NCBI GenBank assembly: GCA_022885665.1
Contig: JAGQDJ010000010.1
Location: 186,001-250,000 of the forward strand
Reading direction: 5' to 3'
DNA: 64,000 bases
DNA from: Triops longicaudatus
Lineage: Eukaryota; Arthropoda; Branchiopoda; Notostraca; Triopsidae
Below are positions 46,773 to 59,344 of this stretch, in pieces. The first letter of the stretch is position 1; each line of letters starts with the position of its first letter. The notes beneath the pieces were generated by a model, which searched no databases, had not been told where the DNA came from, and saw nothing but the letters and a program-made list of their open reading frames with translations. The translations under genes were made by a program, and so were the position numbers.

Positions 46773-49700
46773 TTAGCCCGTGTAATCGAAGTAATCTGTC
46801 ACGGGTTCTGCCGGTTTCGTCGTCACTTTGCCCTTCACCACATCCGACAACGTTGCAAAATGAGCGCCACCACTGCCCCATGCTGACGGTCTGGGAACTT
46901 CTTTCGGTTTCACCGTTTCCCTATTAGAAAATAAAAAAAAATATAAGTTGAAAAATCATTGTTTCTCAAAAATAAAAAATCTTTCGCGTTTCTACTTCTG
47001 AATTTTAAATGAAAAATACAGAATTCGTACAAAACTAAAAGAAAATTTTGCTATCGCCGTTTCTACGTTAAACTAGAAACATTCCTAACTAAACAAAAGC
47101 CTTTAGGTGAAGAAAAAAGAAAAATAGAGATAATTCCTTAGACTAAGCAAAATAATTTCTATTTTCAGCGAAATTACGTCAAACAGGTCTTGGCTGAAAA
47201 AAAAAACGTACGTCATTTCTACTAATTTCTTCGAGTTCAAAGCCGGTACTGGCATCTTGCGTTGGCCACTTTCGCGTAAGACCATTTCGGGCAAAGGAAC
47301 GCTGGGTAACCAGGACGTTTCGCCGAACGCGGTCGCTACAACGTTGCGTTTCGGTTCTTCGTCGTACGATTCGGTTTCGCAGCCAAAGAACTCGGCATAG
47401 TCGTGAATAAATTGCCGTTTGTCCCGGTTCATCGGGTCGAAACTGTAACTCCGGCTACGTTGTTTTCCTGCCGATTGCTTGGCTAACTGCACCAAATCGG
47501 TCAGTTTGTCATGGACCATGTTCACAAAACGAGGATCTTTCTTGGTCCAGTCTTTGAGTGAATCAGGGTACTTCGGTGGACCCGGTTTCGTACTCAAGTC
47601 TGGGTTGCGAATCTGCAATGCTAGGGCGAGCCGGCGATTCCGTTCCATTAAGGCACACTCTTCATTACACTCCAAACTGTGAATTGACAAGAGAATAGAT
47701 GAAAAACTACACTTTTTTAAAAAATATAACTATTACTGCCTTAATACTGAAAGCTAACTTTCTAACTCAGGTTCAGTTAGCTTAACTAGTGTTAAAGTTT
47801 AGTATAGTATGCATAGTTACGAATGGCGTTCGTCTTAGCGTTTCCATTTATGATAATGATTTCGAAAAAAAAGACAGGAAATCGAGGTTAATTATTCGAG
47901 GAAAGGTTAGCTGTCGTGAGTTGTATAGTTTAAGTACCTTTTGGAATTATCTTTTCGGTTGCCGTTGGATAAGAGGTTCCTCAAGTCTACTGATTGGCCG
48001 CTCTGCATAGCCGCCATTTTGGACGCTAACAGGGAAGTGGCCATACGACGATAAGCCGTTTGCTGTTCCTCACATGAAACAGTCGCTTTGCGGTGCCCAC
48101 AACCACACTGAACATTTACCTGTTGAGACATATGCAATTTAGTTATTAATGCAATTACATCCAACATTATTAATTGTTTATATGCATTTAACATGTTAAA
48201 TCGTTCATGCACCTTATGAGTAAACTATTTTTTTCACGACTCGATGGTTCCAATCAAGTTTCAAATTAGCGACTTCCAGCTTCCGAAGTTTACGCTATTG
48301 GATTCATTGTTGCTTTGAATTTGAAATATATTACTCGCTCTCATAATGCTAACGTTCGTGCGTACTCTTGTCAAATAGAATCCACAGTTGTCTATGTTTA
48401 AGCGATCCATCGTAAATGAAGTTAGTAACAGTAATCTATATAAAATTGCGTCGGTTGTACTATGCCCTAAGGGCTGGTTCCTACCGAGGTCATAAGGTTG
48501 AAAGAGCTGTACAAGCGAGTTACAAGGAAGCAATAGACTTTCACGGCTTCAAGCTAACTTTCATGTGTTTCCCGAAATAAAGGACAAGTAAATCTTTCCC
48601 TTTCTCTCTAGTTAAGCCTAGCAGGACTCTTTAATGAATTAGTCTCCACCTAGGCTTGTTGATCGGTGACAAGTATGCCCATGAAGTCACCTGAAGGTCG
48701 TGGGCATAAGGCTTTATGACCTCGGTGGGAAGCACCCCTAATGCTACACCTGACGTCATAAGACGGCAAAAGCCAACAGACGAAATTGTTCGAAAGTGTT
48801 TACATGGAAAAGTGTTTAATTTCGATTTAATTATCTCAAAATGCAATCAAAGAACAATTTATATAGCTAGTAAACGGTAACAAGAAATATTTTTTGCTAA
48901 ATTATGCCTGTTCTTCTGTTTAATAAACCGCGGGTTTATTCCTATTACCTTTTGCTTGCAAGGGAGATTAGGGCATTCTCCGGCGTGACACGGTGCGACG
49001 CAAGGGTGTCCGCATTCAGGACGGGTACTGGTACAAGGTTGGGTGCACTTCTCCAACTGACCGTTATCTAGCGTTTTTACGCAAGGACCGGGATGACACA
49101 ACTGAATACACTGATGACGATCGCAAGGTAACGGCTTCCCACACGGCTTGCCGCAGGCTACTTCTTCCAGATAGCAAGGCACATTTTTCCGCAACTAAGA
49201 AAACATGTCATAAATACAAAAACTCACAAACCTAATTCATGGATAAAAATCTCACGGTGATTTAGTTTAAAACGGAACAAATTAGAAAAGTTAAAACTAC
49301 GCTAAACCAAACAAAATAAATTTTAAAACATAATTCTAAAAATTTAGGAAAGCCATTCAAAACGAATACATAAATACAAGAAACGGAAAAATTAGAGGGA
49401 AAATTACTTCATGACGGCCGTAACACCATTTCGAGCACAAAACAGTGCACGGAGGGCAATTCGGATCGGCGTGGCAATTATGCGACTTAGGATGGTTGCA
49501 AACCGATGGCCGCATACACGGTTGGTCGCACTCTGGTGGCCGAGTGCCGCAGGCAATGGGCGGGTACATGACGCTGGCACCGCAGTGGCATCTGAGTTCG
49601 TCAAAGCCTGCAAAATCAATCAACCAATCACTAGCTTGACAGAAAAAAATATTTAAAAAATAAAACAACGCTAGGAAAATTATGAACCCGGATGTAAGAG

Positions 49701-52700
49701 ATGTGAGCTTATGAGTGCAAAACATGTCAAATCATTGTTACGTCGAACAAATGTTTGATCTCGATGTAGGAGACAAAAGCCAAAAAGGTTCTCGATTCCG
49801 GATATAAAAGACAAAACAGCGTACTTGTTGAAACTCCAACCGCTGGTTATGACATGAACGAGAATGAGTTTTATATATTTTATCATGCAAAACCAATCAA
49901 GACTGGATGTAAGAGACAAAAGGCAAAGGTAAGTCGAACCCGGATGTAAGAGAAATGCAAAAACGTTAAAAAGGCGGTCGAACCCGCGTCTACCAGACAC
50001 GGAAGTAACCGAGCCATGCCAAACTCCGATGTAAGAGACTCGTGAATGATATTAAACGTCACGACCCGGATGTAAGAGACTAAATTGTCGGCATCGTATA
50101 AAATTTCCGGTTTTTCTTTAAAATGCCCGGCTTTTACGCATAAAAGAACTGAAAAATTGTACTCTCTTACAGGCAGTTCTCTCTTATATCCGGGTTCGAT
50201 ATCAGGAAGTCATAAAAGTGAATGACAACGTACTTGTTTGCCAGCATTTGGGACAATTACCGGCATGACACAACGCTTCGCAAGTATGGAGACCGCAGGT
50301 AAGCTTGCGACCACACAGTTGCGGGCAAATGTGCTCTTTATCGACACAACATGGCGCCAAACACTTATGACGCCCACAGGAGCGTTTCTAAATGATAAAA
50401 AATTAAGAATAAATATTTCTCTATTTCCTAATCAATACTTCGTACCTTGTTGCATCGCCTTTCGCACAAAACCTGCTCCGATTGGTACAGGTCACCGCAG
50501 GGCACATCTTTCTCATTTTTACCGCATCGACAACGTACTGGTGTAGTTAAGTCACAAGGCCCGCATGCGCCCATGTGACACTTTTTGATACACCGATGAG
50601 GATTTTCTAGACGGAACATAAAAAAGTGAATACTCGTAAATATGGTAGAACGTAACAATTTACATCAACAAACAAAATTGTTGAAAAATCATTTAAGATT
50701 AATGAAAAATAAGAAAAAGTAAAATAAGAACATTTTTCAAGATACAGTATAAAGTTGAATAAATTAATTGTACAGGAAACTCATGTTTTCAGAAAAAATG
50801 AAGTCTAGGTACGTGTGAATTGACGTCAAAATAATGTTTTTCCCATTGAGAACGTTACGTTGAATTACCTTCCGGTCCACACCCAAGCAATTTGTCGCAA
50901 ACTTGTCGGCATGTCGGGACCGGATCTTTGCAGGTTTTTCGTTCTTTGAAGCCCTTGCCGCTTAATTCTTGCAAACGTACTTTGCCACATGGGCAATGCG
51001 TGACATTAGCCACCAACAACGGACACCCATCGCATCCATCGGCATGGCATTGCTTTTCGCAGTGATGGTTACCACACGTCAGCAATTTGTTACACTTTTT
51101 CTCGCAGACAAACTTGTCCGTCGCTTCAGCGTACTTGTCGCACAACAATTCTCGCGTGTTCTGACCACAGAAACAATCTACAAAGTTCAACAAATACTCA
51201 GTGAAAATTTTCAACAAAAAATTCAAACGTTAATTTTAAAATTTTCACTTTAATCCTATTTTGCACGTAGTGAATTACGTAAACACGAATAGTGAATAAC
51301 AATAAGTACAACTGAGATTCCATATTAGGTTAACAACTAAATAAACTGAATAATTCGTCGAGATCGAAATAAAAAAATGAAAAAGTAGGTTGCTTCCATG
51401 ATGTTAATCAGGTTAGATTAAGTTGGTCACAGATCAAGTTAAACTAGGTTTATTTGCTAGTTTGGCGTACCTTTTACTGGAAAGAAGCACTTTTGCAACA
51501 AACAATTAAAGGATACGTAACATTTAAGACCAAAAATATTTAGAGTTAAAGAGTAAAAAAAAAACGCGAGAATTGAAAGATTATTTTACTTTGCTTCACT
51601 ACAACTTCGCAACCTCCGCACTCGCCAGTGTGGCACAACAATTGGCAGCTATGTTTCCCACATGACAGTTTCTTTCCACACTCTTGTCCACATACGATCA
51701 CGTCCGCAGCGCCACAACGCACTCGACGACTAGTTTTCCCACAAGGACACGATCTGCAACAATGGGAAAATCCTATTAAAAGTCTTTTCCACTTGATTTT
51801 ACTTCTAGTTCCATATTTTTCTATTCGATTATTTTAATCTCAAACGTTTGCTTTCTTCATGTATTCTGCGACTTAATATACTTATATTTAATTACGTAAT
51901 GCTTCATTACATTTTAAATTTTAAACATTAGTTTTTATCGAATGTTTTTCTTTTATTATCATAGCTAATTTTCGGAAATATGTATTAAATATCAAAATGA
52001 CAACTAAATAACAAATACGACGATACAATATCAAATACGGACGATAATATATATAAAAAAATTATGAAACAAAATGTTACATTATAAAAAAATTAAATAA
52101 GAAAATATTTATTCAAATTGTAAGTTTTTTTTCAGAGATACAAATGGACGATGTAAAGCCCGTCGTATGGACCATTTTGGGGTATTTTACCTCGTTACTT
52201 GCGTATTGCACGAAGGACACGGTCCAGGATGGCACAACAAGTTGCACTGATGACTGCATACGCCTTCTAACGAATTCACTAGCGGTTTCTGGCAGAGTTC
52301 GCCGCAAGAGTGCGGAATATCCCGCCGGTTCCATTCCGGATCCTTCACCTTACCACAGAAGCAGTAATAACCTCCCGGTAACCGTCCATTAACAAACTGG
52401 CAAGCAGGACAACGCCAACCTCCCTCTTCTAAACGCATAAACGAAACAAAATTTCAATTATTTTTTCTCTTTTTAATTTATTATATTTTTTAAATATTTT
52501 TCTCTTTAAATTTTGTATTTTTTTCTAAACTTAAACAACGGCTTAAAGTGTAAAGAATAGAATAATGAAAAATAAGACGTTGAATGTAATTTCGAGACAC
52601 TTAAAGATACACAATAAGAATAATAGTAATAAAATAAAAAGCGTACCGTTTTGAGACGCTTTGGCCCACCGTTTGATACACCCTAAATGAAAGACATGGT

Positions 52701-53535
52701 AACAGTTTCCGCACCCCCAGACAGCTTGATCAGGCCGAACACGGTCGCAGCAAACCATGCATTCATAGCGGCCATTGCTCAATTGCTCCGTTAACCGTTC
52801 TCTTTGCGTTGCCGAATCAACCTTGCTGATGCTACCAGTACTCGAAGACGCTTTACTTTCTCTGACAGGTTTGATGTCCTCTTTGGGCTTTTCTGACATC
52901 AGGTTAAGCTCTTGCACCCCTTCAGCGAGCTGGTTCTCAGCTTCTGGAGCGATTGCTAACGTTTCTAAGGCCGGTTCAGGCAAATTTTCGTCGTTTTGGT
53001 GTTGGTTTTGGGTTCTTCCCGTTACATAACGGCGTTTAAAAGGTCGAAAAGGCTTTGGTTCATGTCTCTGGGAGTAATTATTCCGGTGTTGCTCATTTCT
53101 ATAGTGAGATGGTTGGTTATAAGATCTTCTGGGAGCGTGAGATGCTGAAGAAGGCTGCACAGCAGGGTGATCAGGGATGCTGGGGAGATTTTCAGAAGCA
53201 GAATTCGGTGTTTGACGCAGAGAAGTGAGTAAAGAGGCCGTTTCTTGCAACAAAGCTTGTCGTTCTTGCATCAGAGTGTCGGCAGATGGTACCGAGGCAG
53301 AAGAAGATGCTGAATGATGCTGTCTGTGGGAAGAATATCGGGCATTTCTACCCCTGGGTCGGTACTCTGACGAACGATAAGGTTCACCATGGGAATTGGA
53401 ATCGTCTGGACGCGGTTGAGATCGGTAAAACTGTCGTCCACGTGATCGGTGGTGATTGTTGCCCCGGGAACGGGAGTTATCTGAGTCACGTTGGGATTCT
53501 GAGGAATTTCTATCGTATACACGTTCGTTTTCCAT
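46773..53535 (-). CDS. NFX1: NFX1 zinc-finger transcription/RNA regulator
   Basis: NFX1 is a nuclear factor with a RING-like domain, NFX-type zinc fingers and an R3H domain. Exons: 53535-52647, 52428-52191, 51753-51590, 51177-50869, 50606-50446, 50387-50234, 49607-49408, 49194-48949, 48119-47938, 47676-47212 and 46920-46773; all phases agree, giving 1051 residues. Residues 1-250 are Arg/Ser/Gln/His-rich. The RING-type domain at 259-286 (CMVCCDR, GCGNCYHVFHLGC) leads into WRCPACQ and YYCFCGKVKDPEWN. NFX repeats of the form C-G-H-x-C-x-x-x-C-H-x-G-x-C fill about 320-790, including HSCNLLCHPGPC-like HQCNLLCHPGPC and CWQTSFDELRCHCGAS. The R3H core RQFIH is at 935-939 in PMNRDKRQFIHDYAEFFG, and the C terminus VTDYFDYTG matches the family. 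The R3H domain distinguishes it from NFXL1. Two introns carry repeats (48468-48741, 49684-50201). Confidence 0.96.
48468..48741. mobile_element. MITE with about 29-bp inverted ends in an NFX1 intron
   Basis: The left end is TAAGGGCTGGTTCCTACC followed by GAGGTCATAAG. The inverted right end is TTAGGGGTGCTTCCCACC followed by GAGGTCATAAA, so about 24 of 29 positions match. The interior (48672-48706) is itself a TATGCCCA/TGGGCATA hairpin. It is 274 bp and non-coding; no clear target duplication was found. Confidence 0.65.
49684..50201. repeat. Degenerate ~40-bp tandem array in an NFX1 intron
   Basis: The core ACCCGGATGTAAGAGAC recurs, more or less intact, near 49685, 49760, 49797, 49903, 49935, 49979, 50024 and 50064, mostly 32-45 bp apart. 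An inverted copy (CTCTTATATCCGGGTTCG) lies near 50180. The array fills most of the 626-bp intron between the exons at 50234 and 49607. Confidence 0.8.
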
Positions 53536-55561
53536 TGTTGGAGACTTTTATGACACCGAGGAGGATGAACGGGTGGCTTTCTAAAGAGAAAATTGGGTTA
53601 AGGTAGTGATTTGGGTTGAAAATATGGTATTTTGACAATGGATTTTATGGAGGTTTTCTTACTTTATTAAGGTACGACGTAAAGTGTCACGGAGCTAAAT
53701 GTCTTGTATAGAGATGTAAACGAACGTCGAATACGAAATACTAACGAGTACAACGATAGCGTTGTTGTTCTTGTATGTTTCACTACAAATTCAGGCAATG
53801 GACTGAACGGGTGCAATGCTGGGAATGGGAAAGCATGCCACACGGCAAGAGACAGCCTTTTCCTCTGACGTCATAATATTATAGAGAGCTGATAGAAGGC
53901 GGTGCATGCCTTCAAGCGCGCTTTCGAAATGTGCACAGGTTTCGCAAATATTGCGATACATAATGGTGTTAAAATTCACTTTACGCGATTTTAATATTAC
54001 GAAAATAATTAAAATAGACAGTTCTTGTGGTTAAAAATAATTCTTATGGGAATGGCTTACGTGTTAGCTAAAGATAAAGGCAAAAAAGGCTTTTTGGCTT
54101 TGAAACGAATGTGTTCAGAGATAATAGGAATACTTCTTTAAAGCTTAAAATTAGTTGTTTGAAAATTAACATAAACGATATGGTACGTAAAAGAAATGCA
54201 ATTGCAGTGTTTAAGAAATTTTTGGAAGGCTAAATTTTACTGACAAGAAGTTAAAATAGCTAAATACAAATTTCATTTCCGGCACAAAGCGTGCTTCCCT
54301 CTCCATATAATGCTCAAAAGTATTTACTTCAGTAAAGCGGGGCGCCCCGCACAACAGATGCCCTGGGCGAGTTATAACTTACCTTTAATGAATGCTTTGT
54401 GTTTTTATTTATATACAAGCATTAAATAATTTGTGACAACAATAAAGTGCATCACATCTATAATACCTTGTTAATTACTTATAAAATTTTCGTAACGTAT
54501 TTGTGCAACAATTTGATCCTAGATTCTTGGCACATTTTGGGCTGTTTTACTACTACTTTGTTAAACACGAGTTACCGAGAATAGTATCACAGACAGCGAC
54601 TTTCACTGGTCATTATATGTTAAAATAACTCAACACATGTTAAACATATGTTAAAATAACGTAAAACCTCTATATTTTGCTATGTCTTTTTCTGCTTTCC
54701 TATGTCCATCCTATGTCTTTGGATGTTTCAAAATCATAAGATCTTGTTACGGAGCGAAATTTAGTACGTTAGTACGTTTCATTCTGTACGGGAATACGTA
54801 TTTAGATGGCAGTGCGAACGAAAATCGTATTTAAATTGCTCAGTTATCTTTTATTTTCTACTACTGCTATTTTTATCTTTCATTTGCACTATATACTGAC
54901 AAATAAGGAACTGATTACACTGATATAATTTTTGTACTAATATTTTCGTTGTGAGCTATTTTTTAATACAACACGTGCTGTAACACTGAAGTTTGTTTTG
55001 TTTAATATTTATAGACGAACCACGTCATACCTTAACGTATTATCGTCTTCAACTTTCTTAGTTTACTTACTCCTACCAACAATCTTGTTGGTTGCTTCCC
55101 TAAGTTAACTAGACCACATCGACCATTTCTGTGTCTTTTAAAAATTTACACAGCGTGTTTTGTATAAAAATGTGTTCGTGGACGGGTCTAGCCCCGAACC
55201 CCAATATTTTTATTTAAGGTACCCGGGATATTTTTTTATTGCAGTTTGTTCAACAAAATGTTGCTCCGATGAGTAAAAACTTGTTCACTCCATATCTAGG
55301 TGATGTACGATTCGCCACATTTTCTGCAAGTGGAGGTCATCTTCTATGTTAAACCTATGCAGCCGTACTCCAATTTTCCCACGACTAAACCTTTATCCTT
55401 GTTAACGCCACCACGAGTTTTCGCTTCTTAGCACTTCTCCACCTATATGTGTTGGTGTTTTCCTTACTTTGCAATATCATCTGTGTTGTTATAATTTTAA
55501 TGCTATCGAAATACTCGTTTCTTCACAAGTGTCATGAGTTCATCTCTTGAAAGCGAATTAC
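53536..55561. other. Intergenic region upstream of NFX1
   Basis: The first few hundred bases are the NFX1 5' flank. The rest is AT-rich with no gene that I can support; the part near 55000-55560 may be the 3' UTR of the LINE. Confidence 0.45.
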
Positions 55562-56069
55562 TTATTTTTTGCCCAGATATTTTCCCCAGTTGGCAGTTTT
55601 ATCCGCTTCCTCATTTCCTAGACCCCGAATGTGGGCAGGTGCCCATTGATATTACTTAACGCTCTGTTTTGAATTGTTTCTAAGTACTTGCATTTTTTTA
55701 GGATTCACGTTTTTGTAAATAAAACACGCGTACTATAGTTTGGACCTGATCAGATTGTTATACACTGTTAATAATAAATTTGTATTCGCACCCCATGTTG
55801 TCTCTGCCAGTCTTTGTAATAACCCTATCGCTTTTCTGCCCTTTTCTCTTGCGTATTTAATGTGTTCTTCGAACTTCAGTTTTCTATCAAAAGAGACTCC
55901 CAAGAACTTAACTTTTTCTACTCTTTCAGTTACTTACCCTGCTGGTTTCAATTTTCCTTTCCTAGTTACGAAGAAATATTTCGTTTTCTCTGCAGATATG
56001 TCCAAAAATTCTTTCTGTACCACTTTTCCACCTCCTTAGCAGCATTTTTCATTTTGTCCATTGCAACGT

Positions 56070-56117
<48 letters not shown>

Positions 56118-58085
56118 NTTTTTTTTTTGCATGCGACCACGACACCGATTCGTCAGCGAATAATGACGTGTTTACATCTCTAATCTCACCTGGAGAGTCT
56201 GCCATCATCATATTGAATAAGCAAGGACTGAGTACTGCCCCCTGTGGTACTCCTTTAAGCAAATTTCGTTTGATTGGTATCGTGTTGCCTTCATACTTCC
56301 ATCGCTCTCTCTGTTAAAAGAAACTCCTTGGTAATCCTAACACTTTGCCTCTGGTACCCTTGCGACCTAACTTGTAAAATAATCCGTCTATCCATACAGA
56401 ATCGTAGGCAACCGTTGTCTAAGAATGGCGCAACTAAACGCCATCCTTTGTTGTATGCTATTTGTGTGTCGTTTGTCACGCTCATAATTTGGTCGACCGT
56501 GCTTCTGAACGTAGGAAAACCAGATTACACTTCCGCAAACCACCCGTACTTTTCTGCTGCCCAAATTAATCTCTGATCTAATGTACGTTCAAACACTTTG
56601 GCCAGGCATGACATTAAGGATATAAGTCTCTATGATTTGATGTCTTCCGGGTCCTTGTTAGGCTTTGGGATAGGGGTTGTTCCGTGCTAAAGCACGAAAG
56701 GTTTTTGTGTACATTTAAAGTGCCTTGTTGTCGTGGATAGAAACCGCAAGGACGGGGTATCCACTATGTTCAATTTCATTGTTACCCAAAAGTCAAATTT
56801 CATAGCCGTCCACCGTCATCCTAAGATTCATTATTGGTAAGAATGGAATCCCCTGCACCCAGCCTGTAAGAGTCAGTCCCTTTTCGACCTCCTTTTGAGC
56901 TAGACCCATTTCTTCAGCATACAATTTGATTGTTGTAAACTTAAAGTTAAAATAAATCACTAACAGTGAATGAGTGTTAAACCTATTGGCCCTTGTATTT
57001 TGTTTCATTAAATTTTTTTGAAGTGAGCAAATTGCCTTATCAAAACAGAATAGTTCCCTGTCACCGTTAGCGCGATTCTAGCGGCGACAGGGTAATAATT
57101 GCATGTTTCCAATCATTTGGACCGGTTCCGCTTTCTAGTATAAAATTTGAGACATTTTAAAAGAGATTTTTTCCCCCATTAACTAAGTTATAATGCACCA
57201 TATCATTTCCTTGACTTGTTTGAGGAGTTTTCCTTTACATATTCTCCAGTTCCCACATAGTAAAAGGTCTTTCTAAATTGGGGTTTATTTCGCTTTCATT
57301 ATCATCTGTCGTATTTTCATTTTTATTTCATGTATGTCAGTTTGCGCCTTAAAAGTTTCTTTCCTTTGTAGTTCCGCAAACTGTTTTACGAATGCCTCAG
57401 GTTTTTCTTTGTCATTATCCAATTACCCGACCGTTAAGCTTTATTATCCTGTCGCTCAGTATCTTAGTCCACGACCGTCACTACGTTCCATACCGTTTTC
57501 ATTAGGGTTTTGCACTCCTATTTTTCCAACATATTTTTTTCAACACTCCCTTTTTGTTTCCTGAGTTATTTGTTTGCACTTCGCTTTTGGTTTTCTTTTA
57601 TGCTAAAAGGTTTTCTACAGATGGATTGTTCTTAAAAAATCTGTATTTTGCTCTGGTGTTGATTAAGGTTTCGCTACATCTTTCGTCCCACCACTTTATT
57701 CTTATCTTATTATTTCCGTAAGTCTTATTTCGTACACTGCTTGATTTTTACTCCTAAGAGATATACTTTTTGCTTGTGCGAATGAGTGTGTTAACATAGT
57801 CTTAGTATCTCTCTCCTACTCTACCAAATCTATTTAATTGTTCCATATCTGTGTCCGTCAGCTCTTTAGCCCATTCGTTCCACATGGCTTTTCAAAATTC
57901 CACCGGGGTACTCTGTTTCTTTTCTCGTTATCCATTCTCCCTTCTACATTTATTATGACCGGCAGACGATCACTTTGTAGTAAGTACCCTGTTTTTAAAT
58001 TGATCTTTTCATACACTTTTGGCGACGTAAAAACTAAATCGGTTGTTCAGCTGGAGCCTCTTTCTGTAACGCAACACTGCAGTCA
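55562..58085 (-). mobile_element. Decayed I-type LINE fragment (endonuclease end, RT, RNase H)
   Basis: Read on the minus strand, broken frames give in order: the end of an APE-type endonuclease (TDLVFTSPKVYEKINL and SDRLPVIINVEG, near 58050-57950); reverse transcriptase (VRITKEFLLTERAMEV near 56310; GVPQGAVLSPCLFN near 56250; FADESVSW near 56155); a thumb region (VKFLGVSFDRKLKFEEHIKY near 55880); and RNase H (WAPAHIRGLGNEEADKTA near 55640). RT followed by RNase H points to the I group of non-LTR elements. Stops, frameshifts, a likely internal deletion before RNase H, ADE in place of the catalytic ADD, and a poly-T insertion all show it is dead. Most of the endonuclease and any ORF1 are missing, so it is 5'-truncated. 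Confidence 0.85.
56072..56127. repeat. Poly-T run of about 56 bases with one N
   Basis: This lies inside the LINE reverse transcriptase region. The single N and the length suggest an uncertain assembly or sequencing-limited homopolymer. Confidence 0.85.
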
Positions 58086-58130
58086 AATTCACGTATTCAA
58101 TACAATATACTTGAAAAACATTAGAAGGTG

Positions 58131-59344
58131 TTACACATCTCTAACAAGCCAAACTTCGTTTCTTCGTCCAAATAACTTAAACGGTGAATCATAACCCACA
58201 CGGTAATAAACTTCTCCATTCTTCTTCAAAGTTGATCGCTCTGCGTCAGACAAATGTGCCAAAATTTGCTCACGCTCATTTTCTATGGTTTTGTCGTCGG
58301 TAAAACCTCCATGGAATCTGCAACGACAAAAAAAAAGGTAGAACTTTCAATGCCATTATTAGAAGCAACACAAAAACCTACGTTCATTCTAATCGCCACA
58401 AGCGAACCATATCTCATTGCGTAACTCAGCACCATTTGCAGTAGAAACGACGTTACTTGCCACAAAATAGTTAAAATAATTGACAAAACGGTTAGGCAAC
58501 AATGTTTGCAACGTGATACCGAACCTTAAAGCTTCTTGGACCACAATTTCATCCGTAGGCTCGTCCATGAACGAACTGAACATTTAAAAGAGCTAATAGT
58601 ACGCTTGTTTCGTACAATGAACAGATTTTGTAATCTTACCTAGCGAAAACTGTCACTGCTGGTCGCTCTTCTACGCTTACATCAGGGTCATTTGGGGTCG
58701 GGGGTGAGTCTTGAAATGCTGAAGGGAGATAGAAAGCCATTGTGAACTTGCTTTCACAATTCGGACCGTCACCTGGCTCAACAAACGTAACAACCGGTGA
58801 CGTCATTGGAATCTTCGTATCTGCAATTTTAAGATAAGATTTAATAGTCTTTTTTAGCTTTTTTTAAAAAAAAAAATATTACAAGCCATTTTTAATGACT
58901 TTTAATTGCTTACTGGCGGAATTTTTTCCTGAAATGTACCCAAAAAGTTTCCAAAACGAGGTGCCACTTGTGTCTTTATAAACCATGCTTTCAGCGCTTG
59001 TTGCAACCCATTTGCACGCATCATAACGCCGTTCTTCGTAATGCTAGAAATAATAAAAAAATAATATTCGTTTCAATTAATCTCTTTTAATTAATTGCTT
59101 ATATGATGTAAATACGTAAAAACAAGAATCTGAGTTTCTTAGCTAAAAAACATTCAACTGAGTTCAGTTTAAAATGTAATTAAGAGCCATTAATATCACG
59201 TAACATGAGTTGGAAAACCAAATTATAGTTTGCGGTAAATCGTTATACAGTTACCTCAGTTTTGTTGACAACGGTGTAATTAGGCTGCTCGTAGCTACCA
59301 GTACCGCTAAAGATGCTCTTCAATGTGCTAAAGAAACCCGACAT
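58131..59344 (-). CDS. HEBP: SOUL/heme-binding protein (HEBP2-like), canonical isoform
   Basis: This is a SOUL-domain protein; family members bind heme or other tetrapyrroles in the cytosol. Exons 59344-59255, 59043-58914, 58820-58640 and 58317-58131 are in phase and encode 195 residues, close to human HEBP2. Landmarks: NYTVVNKTEHYEERRYDACK, WVATSAESM, KLFGYISGKN, KIPMTSPVVTFVEPG, FTMAFYLPSAFQ, ERPAVTVFARF, and the terminal YYRVGYDSPFKLFGRRNEVW. The start is the only ATG before the tyrosine-containing first block. A second, homologous last exon (58575-58389) lies between exon 3 and this one and can replace it. The 5'-truncated LINE begins immediately after this gene's stop. Confidence 0.9.
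58389..58575 (-). CDS. Alternative last exon of the SOUL gene
   Basis: This exon follows the same phase-2 donor (58640) through a CAG acceptor and ends in its own TAG. It is exactly 187 bp, as is the canonical last exon (58317-58131), and the two 62-residue products align without gaps to a shared RNE[IV]W near the end. This one begins SSFMDEPTDEIVVQEAL and ends GAELRNEIWFACGD. It lacks the GYDSP motif before RNEIW. It looks like a duplicated, diverged, mutually exclusive 3' exon. A cryptic donor inside it (after EAL, phase 2) could also join it to the canonical exon as a 17-19 residue insertion. Confidence 0.65.

Noticed and set aside
49684..50201. Regularly spaced repeats that superficially resemble a CRISPR array
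   Set aside because: Repeats are degenerate, spacers are repetitive and of uneven length, one copy is inverted, and the locus is an intron of a eukaryotic gene.
53791..53979. 62-codon minus-strand frame upstream of NFX1
   Set aside because: No motif and no need for an extra 5' coding exon, since the NFX1 first exon has a good ATG.
55862..56317. 151-codon + strand frame with a poly-Phe run
   Set aside because: Antisense of the dead LINE reverse transcriptase; the Phe run is the poly-T tract.
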